From: CAYMTN01 sp964393335
GTDB taxonomy: Bacteria > Chloroflexota > Anaerolineae > Aggregatilineales > Aggregatilineaceae
Direction of reading: 5' to 3'
DNA: 6,622 bases
NCBI GenBank assembly: GCA_964393335.1
Contig: CAYMTN010000273.1
Coordinates: 1-6,622 of the forward strand
Below the pieces are notes generated by a model, which worked only from the letters and a program-made list of their open reading frames with translations, ran no database searches and was not told the DNA's origin. Positions 1 to 5,621 of the stretch are shown in pieces (the stretch's first letter is position 1; every line of letters begins with the position of its first letter). The translations under genes and the position numbers were made by a program.

Positions 1-131
1 GGTTCGAACAATACACACGTCGCCGCCTGCCAGGGGTGATGGCTCTGGGAGCACTTCGCCACACACCAGACGGCGTCTCACTCGGCGACGACGGCCAATT
101 TTGGGGCGCAGCAGGCAGCGCCCCCACGTGA
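1..131 (+). CDS. 3' end of an unidentified plus-strand gene (partial, tentative)
   Basis: Reading from base 3 on the plus strand gives 42 uninterrupted codons and a TGA stop at 129-131. I do not recognise the product. The visible C-terminus starts FEQYTRRRLPGVMALGALRH and ends with FWGAAGSAPT. It is rich in Gly and Ala, with no membrane segment and no motif I can name. Support is compositional: the frame has a balanced amino-acid mix and many G-starting codons, as real genes in GC-rich bacteria do. The competing minus-strand frame over the same bases is dominated by arginine. The gene would converge on the ATPase operon, its stop lying 92 bases from the stop of subunit D. The start is outside the window. 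The stretch is short, so it could be non-coding DNA that is open by chance. Confidence 0.42.
   Translation, partial: FEQYTRRRLPGVMALGALRHTPDGVSLGDDGQFWGAAGSAPT
103..124. repeat. GC-only 7-bp inverted repeat (hairpin)
   Basis: GGGGCGC at 103-109 pairs perfectly with GCGCCCC at 118-124 around the 8-base loop AGCAGGCA. The hairpin sits in the last codons of the tentative plus-strand gene and about 100 bases beyond the stop of subunit D on the other strand. Neither strand has a T-run after the stem (the minus strand continues with AAAATT), so it is not a standard intrinsic terminator. It could stabilise a 3' end, or it could be chance in GC-rich DNA. Confidence 0.4.
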
Positions 132-223
132 GCGCTTTACGGATAGACACCAAATCCCTGCTCGATTTTTCCCGCATCTGGTAGCCCCAGCACCGCTGAC
201 GTTTTTTGACCCTGCGGGATCAC
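132..223. other. Spacer between convergent stop codons, with a 7-bp inverted repeat and T-runs
   Basis: This is the gap between the stop of the tentative plus-strand gene and the stop of subunit D. TCCCGCA at 170-176 pairs with TGCGGGA at 213-219 around a 36-base loop. Inside the loop, CAGC-ACC-GCTG at 188-198 forms a small hairpin, followed three bases later by six Ts at 202-207 on the plus strand. Five Ts also sit at 166-170. The small hairpin plus T-run could act as a weak terminator for the plus-strand gene. For the ATPase operon the T-runs are on the wrong strand, so no intrinsic terminator is evident. No RNA gene is recognised here. Confidence 0.35.
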
Positions 224-961
224 CTACCCGAACTCATCGGATACGGGTCCGCCGCCGATAATATCGCGGTATACGGGGGATTTTTCGCCAGTCACGTCGC
301 GGAAGGGTTGCTGGAATTCACGGGTGGATGGTCCGACTGTTGGCCGAGTGGCTTTGGTCTTCAGCCGCTTGAGACGAAACGTTTCTTCACGTTCGCGCTC
401 CTCAAGCGCGCTTTCGATGAACGTGATCGTTTCTTCGTAATCTGGGATGAAAATATGCTCCAGAGCGTTCACCCGCCGCTGCGTTTTGCGCAGTTCGCCC
501 GCCAGTCGCCACACCGATGTGACCAACTCAGAAAGCCTGGGTACGCTCTCCAACACCTCGCGGAAAGCGGCGCTCGCTTGGTCCAGTGCCGCTGTGGTGT
601 CTCCCAGGCTGTAGGGCATTTCGGGAGGCTCTCCACGCGCTTCAATCAGAGGAAGCGAAACGCCCATGACCCCACGAAACTTAAGCTGGACATCTACAGT
701 CTTGTTCACGGCCAATGCCGCCCATTCCATGTGTTCCTGGCCCATCGTCAGCCGGGCTTGTTCCAGGGTGCGGTACGCCACTGCCAGCCGGCTCCACACC
801 TCTTCCTGATACGCCTCGGCATCATGGGCCAGACGGATAAGTTCCATCGTCAGAACTTCGCGCTTTTTGTCTAGAATCTCATACCCCTCACGGGCGAACT
901 GGAGATCCTGCTTCATGCGCAACAAGCTGCTGCGGGTGGGGGGAACGTTAATGCGTGTCAT
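224..961 (-). CDS. atpD: A/V-type ATPase subunit D (central rotor shaft)
   Basis: Subunit D is the long coiled-coil shaft that turns inside the A3B3 head and carries torque to the membrane ring. The 245-residue protein opens with MTRINVPPTRSSLL, close to the family's V-x-PTR-x-x-L start, then has an N-terminal helix (about 8-70). The family's C-terminal helix carries K-T-x-RRVNALE at 159-168 and an acidic-basic run, EEREREETFRLKRLK, at 187-201. I chose ATG 961 because it fits the family N-terminus and has GAGGA at 971-967, five bases upstream. In-frame ATGs at 967 and 973 would add only two or four residues, and the open frame upstream to 1048 lies inside subunit B. The start overlaps the end of B by 14 bases, suggesting coupled translation. 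From about residue 202 there is a 44-residue Pro/Gly-rich tail that looks disordered and is longer than that of Thermus D (about 223 residues in all). It is the last gene of the operon. Confidence 0.96.
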   Translation of the reverse strand: MTRINVPPTRSSLLRMKQDLQFAREGYEILDKKREVLTMELIRLAHDAEAYQEEVWSRLAVAYRTLEQARLTMGQEHMEWAALAVNKTVDVQLKFRGVMGVSLPLIEARGEPPEMPYSLGDTTAALDQASAAFREVLESVPRLSELVTSVWRLAGELRKTQRRVNALEHIFIPDYEETITFIESALEEREREETFRLKRLKTKATRPTVGPSTREFQQPFRDVTGEKSPVYRDIIGGGPVSDEFG

Positions 962-2375
962 GAGCATCCTCATAATATTGCCTGATTTCATCCGGGCTGA
1001 CTCGGGTGAGTTCCTCTTCAGGCAGCATAGAAAGCAGCCGCCAGCCAATGCTCAGCGTTCGTTCGATGGTTCGGTCTTCCGTCAGTTCTTGATTGATGAA
1101 TTCGCGCTCAAACGCCCGACCGAATTTCAGGTATCGCTGGTCGATGGTCGAAAGCTCCTCTTCACCGATCACCGAGGCTAACGACCGCACTTCCTGGATA
1201 TGGGCATAGGCCGCATAAAGTTGCGCCGACAGGTGGCTGTGGTCGGCGCGGGTGAGCTTCGCGCCAATACCATCCTTCATCAACCGCGACAAGCTGGGCA
1301 GCACGGCAATCGGCGGGTAAATATCCTGATGGTAGAGATCGCGCCCCAGTACGATCTGGCCCTCGGTGATATAGCCGGTCAGGTCTGGTACAGGGTGGGT
1401 AATGTCGTCGTTCGGCATCGTGAGAATCGGGAGTTGGGTGATCGATCCCTGGCTGGTTTTGATGCGTCCGGCCCGCTCATATAGAGAGGCCAGGTCGCTG
1501 TAAAGATAGCCAGGGTATCCCTTGCGGCTGGGGACCTCGCCCCGAATATTCGAAATCTGGCGCAGCGCTTCGCAGTAGTTGGTCATGTCGGTAAAGACGA
1601 CCAGCACGTTCATGTCACGCTCAAAGGCCAGGTGCTCGGCCAGGGTCAGCGCGACGCGCGGCGTCACCAGCCGTTCTACCGGCGGATCGTCAGCCAGGTT
1701 GAGGAACATCGCCACACGGGTTAACGCGCCACTTCTGACGAACGAGTCGCGGAAGTAAGCCGCCACATCGTGCTTGACCCCCATCGCGGCAAAGACAATC
1801 GCGAACTGCGCCGATGAGGAGGACGCCTCGCCTGCCGGTGTGCCCAACGCGGCCTGCCGTACGATCTGGGCGGCAAGCTGGTCGTGTGGCATTCCAGCAC
1901 CGGAGAAGATCGGCAGCTTTTGACCCATGACCAGGGTGTTCATGCCGTCAATTGCCGAGATGCCCGTCTTGATATAGTCACGCGGGTAAATGCGCGCCGT
2001 CGGGTTGATGGGCTGCCCGTTGATGTCAGCAAAATGGTCGGTCAGCGGCGGGGGGCCGCCGTCGAGCGGCGTGCCCAGGCCATCAAAGACGCGCCCCAGC
2101 ATTTCTTCAGTTACCGGAATGTGCAGCGGCCCACCCAGAAAGCGGACGCGCGTCCCATCAATGGAAAGGCCCGTCGTACCGGCGAAAATCTCCACGACCG
2201 CCATATCTTCGCCGACTTCCAACACCCGCCCGCGCCGCAGCCGCCCCTGCGAGTCGATGACCTCAACCACCTCGTCGTAGCCCACGCTTCCGGCTCCCTC
2301 GACTACCACGATAGGGCCTTCGATGCGGCTCACCCCGATAACTTCCTGCCCGCCTCGATTCGCTGATTCGTTCAT
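948..2375 (-). CDS. atpB: A/V-type ATPase subunit B (regulatory nucleotide-binding subunit)
   Basis: Three copies of B alternate with A in the soluble catalytic head. B binds nucleotide but does not itself hydrolyse or make ATP. At 475 residues it has the usual length. It has an N-terminal beta-barrel (about 12-80), then a RecA-like core that opens with YIKTGISAIDGMNTL near 134-148. The degenerate P-loop FSGAGMPHDQLA (157-168) is the B hallmark, replacing a true Walker A. TDMTNYCEALRQIS (262-275) and SRKGYPGYLYSDLA (283-296) follow. LPSLSRL (359-365) supplies Arg364, which by alignment with Enterococcus hirae B is the arginine finger reaching into the A active site. A helical C-terminal domain ends the protein. 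Its ATG overlaps the TGA of subunit A as ATGA, with GGAG 11 bases upstream, and its end overlaps the start of D. These features point to translational coupling that keeps A and B equal. Confidence 0.98.
   Translation of the reverse strand: MNESANRGGQEVIGVSRIEGPIVVVEGAGSVGYDEVVEVIDSQGRLRRGRVLEVGEDMAVVEIFAGTTGLSIDGTRVRFLGGPLHIPVTEEMLGRVFDGLGTPLDGGPPPLTDHFADINGQPINPTARIYPRDYIKTGISAIDGMNTLVMGQKLPIFSGAGMPHDQLAAQIVRQAALGTPAGEASSSSAQFAIVFAAMGVKHDVAAYFRDSFVRSGALTRVAMFLNLADDPPVERLVTPRVALTLAEHLAFERDMNVLVVFTDMTNYCEALRQISNIRGEVPSRKGYPGYLYSDLASLYERAGRIKTSQGSITQLPILTMPNDDITHPVPDLTGYITEGQIVLGRDLYHQDIYPPIAVLPSLSRLMKDGIGAKLTRADHSHLSAQLYAAYAHIQEVRSLASVIGEEELSTIDQRYLKFGRAFEREFINQELTEDRTIERTLSIGWRLLSMLPEEELTRVSPDEIRQYYEDAHDTH
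962..973 (-). promoter_or_regulatory. Ribosome binding site and start choice for subunit D
   Basis: The minus strand reads ATGAGGATGCTC immediately before the ATG at 961. It holds a GAGGA Shine-Dalgarno match with a five-base spacer and two alternative in-frame ATGs (973 and 967). It lies inside the last codons of subunit B, so ribosomes finishing B would be well placed to start D. Similarity to the family N-terminus favours 961, but 973 also has an AGG seven bases upstream and cannot be excluded. Confidence 0.6.
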
Positions 2376-4138
2376 TGATACTTCGTCTCCAGTTGATCCA
2401 TCTGCTCGTCTATTTCGTGTTGAATATCATCCAGCCTGGACAGATTGTCATTGGTGACGAGCGCCTTCATGCGTATCAACGTGTTTACGACTGGCAGATC
2501 GTGTATGACGGCGATCAGCGCCCCGGCTTTGACGATGCGCTGCGCCCGCTGGTGAAAGTGCAGGATCAGGCTCAGGACGAGGATCTGCTTCTGGATGGTT
2601 GAATAGGCATCGACATCGTCCAATGCATCCTGCTGCAAAAAACCCTCGCGCAGCAGCCGTGCCGTTTCGAGCGTCAGCCGTTCATCGTCGGGCAGCGCAT
2701 CCGGCCCCACCAGCTTGACGATCTGCATCAACCGGCTTTCTTCGTTTAGAATGTTCATCGCCTGTGCGCGCATGGCGTACCAGTCTTCACCGACCTGGTC
2801 GCGCCACCAGTCCGCGACATCGCCCAGGTATTCGCTGTAGCTTTCCAGCCAGTTGACCGACGGAAAATGACGCGCGGCGGCCAGCGTCTTATCGAGCGCC
2901 CAGAAACAGCGAATGAACCGTTTGGTGTGCTGGGTGACCGGCTCGGAGAAATCGCCGCCGGGTGGGGAGACGGCCCCAATGACGCTCACCGAGCCGGTTT
3001 GACCGTTCAGAGTTTCCACCGAGCCGGCCCGTTCATAGAACTCGGCCAGACGGGCTGCCAGATAGGCCGGGTATCCTTCTTCGGCGGGCATTTCTTCCAG
3101 GCGTCCCGATATTTCGCGCAGCGCTTCCGCCCACCGCGAGGTTGAGTCGGCCATCAGGGCTACATGATAGCCCATGTCGCGGTAGTACTCGGCGATGGTG
3201 ATGCCGGTGTAGATGCTGGCCTCGCGCGCGGCTACCGGCATATTCGACGTGTTAGCGATTAACACAGTGCGCTCCATAAGTGGGCGGTTGCTGCGGGGGT
3301 CGATCAACTGCGGAAATTCCTGCAACACTTCGGTCATTTCGTTGCCGCGTTCACCACAGCCGATGTAAATGACGACGTCCGCATCCGACCATTTGGCAAT
3401 GCTGTGCTGCATCATCGTTTTGCCTGCCCCGAATCCGCCGGGGATAACAGCCGCTCCCCCTTTGGCCAGCGGGAAAAAAGTGTCCAACACGCGCTGGCCC
3501 GTGATCAACGGCTCGGTATGTTCCCGGCGGGACCGGTAGGGGCGCGGTCTGCGCACCGGCCACCGCTGAAACATCGTCACTGTTTGCTCACGGTGGTCTG
3601 CACCCAGGCGAGCGATAGGTTCCTCAATGACATAGTCTCCTTCGGGGGCTATCCAGACCAGCTCCCCTGCCAGGTCTGGCGGAACCATCACGCGGTGCTC
3701 GACGGCGTCTGTTTCAGGGACAGTACCCAAGACCGTTCCCCCGCTGACAGCGCCCCCGGCCTGGAGCCGGGGGGTAAAATGCCAGCGGCCCTGGTGGTCC
3801 AGTGGGGGTAAGTTCATGCCGCGCCCGATAAAAGCGCCGCTGTGTTGTTCCATGACTGGCAGCGGACGCTGTACTCCGTCGAAAATGCTGCGCAGCAAGC
3901 CGGGACCCAGTTCGACAGAAAGCGGCATCCCGGTACCGTATATGGGCGCGCCCGGTCGCATCCCGGAGGTTTCTTCGTAGACCTGGATCGTGATGGTGTC
4001 ACCCTCCAGGCCAATGACTTCGCCCACCAGGTGATCCTCACCGACCTCGACCAGTTCCAACATGCTGATCTGGCGTGAACCACGCGCCCGGACCACCGGC
4101 CCATTGATCCACGTTACCGCTCCAACTGGCTGGCTCAT
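2372..4138 (-). CDS. atpA: A/V-type ATPase catalytic subunit A
   Basis: Subunit A carries the three catalytic sites that interconvert ATP with ADP and phosphate. The 588-residue protein matches Thermus A (about 578) along its whole length. It has an N-terminal barrel (1-70) and the A-specific non-homologous insert (about 110-190), which includes GTVLGTVPET. The nucleotide-binding core (about 210-430) has Walker A GGFGAGKT at 234-241 (Lys240, Thr241; bases 3439-3416) and GCGERGNEMTEVL from 260 with catalytic Glu263. Walker B and the following conserved stretch, MADSTSRWAEALREIS, lie at 329-344, and PAEEGYPAYLAARLAEFYER at 351-370. A helical C-terminal domain follows. The P-loop has Ala where Thermus has Ser and eukaryotes have a redox-sensitive Cys, and Gly where Thermus has Pro; I know of Ala at the first position in Enterococcus. 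The ATG overlaps the TGA of E as ATGA, with GGGAGAGG four bases upstream. No inactivating change is seen. Confidence 0.98.
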   Translation of the reverse strand: MSQPVGAVTWINGPVVRARGSRQISMLELVEVGEDHLVGEVIGLEGDTITIQVYEETSGMRPGAPIYGTGMPLSVELGPGLLRSIFDGVQRPLPVMEQHSGAFIGRGMNLPPLDHQGRWHFTPRLQAGGAVSGGTVLGTVPETDAVEHRVMVPPDLAGELVWIAPEGDYVIEEPIARLGADHREQTVTMFQRWPVRRPRPYRSRREHTEPLITGQRVLDTFFPLAKGGAAVIPGGFGAGKTMMQHSIAKWSDADVVIYIGCGERGNEMTEVLQEFPQLIDPRSNRPLMERTVLIANTSNMPVAAREASIYTGITIAEYYRDMGYHVALMADSTSRWAEALREISGRLEEMPAEEGYPAYLAARLAEFYERAGSVETLNGQTGSVSVIGAVSPPGGDFSEPVTQHTKRFIRCFWALDKTLAAARHFPSVNWLESYSEYLGDVADWWRDQVGEDWYAMRAQAMNILNEESRLMQIVKLVGPDALPDDERLTLETARLLREGFLQQDALDDVDAYSTIQKQILVLSLILHFHQRAQRIVKAGALIAVIHDLPVVNTLIRMKALVTNDNLSRLDDIQHEIDEQMDQLETKYQ

Positions 4139-4755
4139 GATGCCTCTCCCATCAAAAGGCGCAGGACTGAGGCGCGGAGCATATTCTGCAGCCGGCCTAA
4201 CCGGGCTTCCAGGGTATTGTCATACTGCCGGTGACCGTCTGCCGTCTGCACGATAAGCCCCACGCCGTGCTCAAGCGGCGTCCCGTGCTGCACCTGCACG
4301 CCCAATTCTGCTGAAATCTCGGAAAGTACCTGGACGGTCAGGTGCGTTCGCGTCAGTTCGTCGGCCCGAATCTGGGCTGTATCCGCTCCCAGGTGCATCA
4401 AAGCTTCCCGGAGCAGGTGGTGAGTAATCCGGTCGTAATCGGCTCTCTGCTGCACGCCGGGTAGTTGCTGCCGGACCGCGTCAAAGACGCTGTTCAGCAG
4501 CTTTTCGCGGCGCTCTAACTTTATTGTGCGCGCCTGCAACTGAGCAGCGGCAACCGCCTGGCTGCGAAGGCGTCCAGCTTCTTGAGAGGCGCGCGTGAGT
4601 ATTTCGGTACGTTCGGCGGACGCGTGTTCTTCGGCACCCTTCCTCACCGTCTCGGCTTTCGTTTGGGCCTCCGCCAGAATCTGCTCAGCCTCGGCGTGAG
4701 CATCATTGAGCACGGTGCGCGTGAGGGCCTGCATATTCTCTTCTACCGATCTCAT
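4135..4755 (-). CDS. atpE: A/V-type ATPase subunit E (peripheral stalk)
   Basis: Subunit E is the larger chain of the peripheral stalks, which hold the A3B3 head still against the turning rotor; it normally pairs with a small helical partner (G or H). The 206-residue protein has the expected two-part build. A long charged, Ala-rich coiled coil (about 1-90) carries repeats such as EAEQILAEAQTKAE. A mixed alpha/beta head (about 95-206) ends with GVGLIVQTADG and YDNTLEARLGRLQ, matching the family's conserved C-terminal motif. The start at 4755 has AGGATAGG at 4770-4763 upstream. It lies 52 bases after subunit F, and its stop overlaps the start of A. In many operons C and F lie between E and A, but here E abuts A directly. 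Its G/H partner is not in the window. Confidence 0.93.
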   Translation of the reverse strand: MRSVEENMQALTRTVLNDAHAEAEQILAEAQTKAETVRKGAEEHASAERTEILTRASQEAGRLRSQAVAAAQLQARTIKLERREKLLNSVFDAVRQQLPGVQQRADYDRITHHLLREALMHLGADTAQIRADELTRTHLTVQVLSEISAELGVQVQHGTPLEHGVGLIVQTADGHRQYDNTLEARLGRLQNMLRASVLRLLMGEAS

Positions 4756-4807
4756 AAACGAACCTATCCTTTTCCCCTGCGCTCGTCATCACCGGGAGCA
4801 GGCCCCC
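4756..4807 (-). promoter_or_regulatory. F-E intergenic spacer with ribosome binding site for E
   Basis: This 52-base gap is the second widest in the operon. On the minus strand it starts G/C-rich and ends with AGGATAGG (4770-4763) seven bases before the ATG of E. No convincing promoter or terminator is seen. It is the place where a subunit C gene would often be found near E and F in other bacteria, but it is far too short to hold one or a recognisable remnant. Confidence 0.45.
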
Positions 4808-5113
4808 TCATAGTTTGATGCCGATAGCCCGCTGCACAACTTCACTGAGCGTCTGCTGATCCGACGGCACGCCGCTCGGGCCTGGAATCTCGACGACCAA
4901 CGGCACGGCGCTGTGCAATTTGAGCTGAGCCATGCGCGGCTCGATCAGTCCGGCTACGTCCTCAGTGACCAGAATAATGCCCACTTCGGGAGACGATAAG
5001 GCGCTATCCAACGCCTGGTTGACCTCCTCGGCGGAGGTTGCTACCTGACCGTGAACGCCGACGAGGGAGAACCCTAACACGGCCTCAGGATGCCCAATCA
5101 CCAGGATTCTCAT
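4808..5113 (-). CDS. atpF: A/V-type ATPase subunit F (central shaft)
   Basis: Subunit F is a small CheY-like alpha/beta protein that binds D in the central shaft and modulates the ATPase. The 101-residue product has the usual length and the family's layout: MRILVIGHPEAVLGFSLVG at the start, then VGIILVTEDVAG (44-55) and VPLVVEIPGP (70-79), followed by a terminal helix (about 85-99). The ATG at 5113 follows the K stop by six bases, and an AGGG overlapping that stop codon is the likely ribosome site, so F may be translated by ribosomes leaving K. It sits before E and directly after K; in the common order F comes after E and C. No residue looks out of place. Confidence 0.94.
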   Translation of the reverse strand: MRILVIGHPEAVLGFSLVGVHGQVATSAEEVNQALDSALSSPEVGIILVTEDVAGLIEPRMAQLKLHSAVPLVVEIPGPSGVPSDQQTLSEVVQRAIGIKL

Positions 5114-5119
5114 GAGGCC

Positions 5120-5560
5120 CTACTGATTCAGAATCATGAACGAAATGATGAGTCCGTAGATGGCGATCCCTTCCGCCAGTCCGACAAAGATCAGGGCGCG
5201 TCCGAAGGTTTCCGGTTTCTCGGCAATCGCTCCGACGGCAGCCGCCCCGGTCCCGCTGACCGCAATCCCTGCCCCGATTGCCGCCAGCCCGGTTGAGATA
5301 GCCGCCCCCAGCGAAACATACGGATCGCTGGCCGCCTGCTGCGCATTCCCCGTAAACGCCATCACCGTCGAAGGTGAGACTAACCAGACGATCCCGACAC
5401 CAGCCGCCATTAATCCCAACACGAGGTTGAAGCCGTTCAACCCCACCAGCAGCCCGCGTGCGGCGCGTGTCGGTTCCTGCTCGCGCTGGCGCAGAAAAAA
5501 GATCACCGCCGGCGCCATCGGCAGCAGGCCCGCCAGAATCGCTATGCTCAGTTTGATCAT
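5120..5560 (-). CDS. atpK: A/V-type ATPase proteolipid subunit K (rotor ring)
   Basis: Subunit K forms the membrane ring whose turning carries ions across the membrane. The 146-residue protein shows four hydrophobic segments: about 5-23, 37-62, 82-106 and 121-144. The last two are the classic proteolipid hairpin. A Gly/Ala-rich helix (STGLAAIGAGIAVSGTGAAA from 89) is followed by the loop EKPETFG (114-120) and the ion-carrying helix IFVGLAEGIAIYGLIISF, with Glu130 (bases 5173-5171) as the ion-binding carboxylate. The first two segments lack a membrane carboxylate (Asn42 and Asn45 are present) and lack the glycine ladder. Similar N-terminal additions occur in clostridial-type K proteins. The start at ATG 5560 has AAGGAGAG five bases upstream. 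The open frame continues to 5674, but that part overlaps subunit I and is non-hydrophobic, so it is rejected. The Gln and Thr ligands of the Enterococcus Na+ site are absent, which favours protons. Confidence 0.95.
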   Translation of the reverse strand: MIKLSIAILAGLLPMAPAVIFFLRQREQEPTRAARGLLVGLNGFNLVLGLMAAGVGIVWLVSPSTVMAFTGNAQQAASDPYVSLGAAISTGLAAIGAGIAVSGTGAAAVGAIAEKPETFGRALIFVGLAEGIAIYGLIISFMILNQ

Positions 5561-5621
5561 CGTATCTCTCCTTGATCTTGAATATATCCAATACCCACCA
5601 TACAGACGCTGATTCGCTGTT
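5561..5621 (-). promoter_or_regulatory. A/T-rich leader and strong ribosome binding site of subunit K
   Basis: This 61-base gap between the I stop and the K start holds AAGGAGAG (5573-5566), the best Shine-Dalgarno match in the operon, with a five-base spacer before ATG. An A/T-rich stretch (TTGGATATATTCAAGATC) lies just upstream. K is needed in about ten copies or so per enzyme, so an efficient, weakly structured start site makes sense. A TATATT resembles a -10 box, but no -35 partner is evident, so I do not call a promoter. Confidence 0.6.

Noticed and set aside
1..10. GGTTCGAAC resembling a tRNA T-arm
   Set aside because: The T-stem does not pair on the plus strand, and on the minus strand the preceding bases show no anticodon or D-arm.
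1..177. Minus-strand open frame from ATG 177 to the window edge (starts MREKSSRDLVSIRKALTWGR)
   Set aside because: It is open for 59 codons after the D stop and could be a next operon gene, but it has an arginine-rich run unlike a normal protein, no good ribosome site and no recognisable family. The plus-strand frame reads better. Not excluded outright.
137..223. 28-codon minus-strand frame from a GTG directly after the D stop
   Set aside because: The length is within chance, there is no Shine-Dalgarno site and no known family, so it is not called as a gene.
158..223. Possible riboswitch (minus-strand GGGGCTACCAGATG resembles part of a c-di-GMP-I aptamer)
   Set aside because: The rest of the aptamer core is missing, and it lies after the last operon gene rather than in a leader, so the likeness is probably chance.
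206..874. 222-residue open frame on the plus strand opposite subunit D
   Set aside because: It is antisense to the well-supported D gene, lacks family features and arises from the GC-rich codon pattern of D.
962..1048. Longer N-terminus for subunit D (from 1048)
   Set aside because: It lies wholly inside subunit B and adds a Cys-rich stretch absent from the D family; the conserved start begins at 961.
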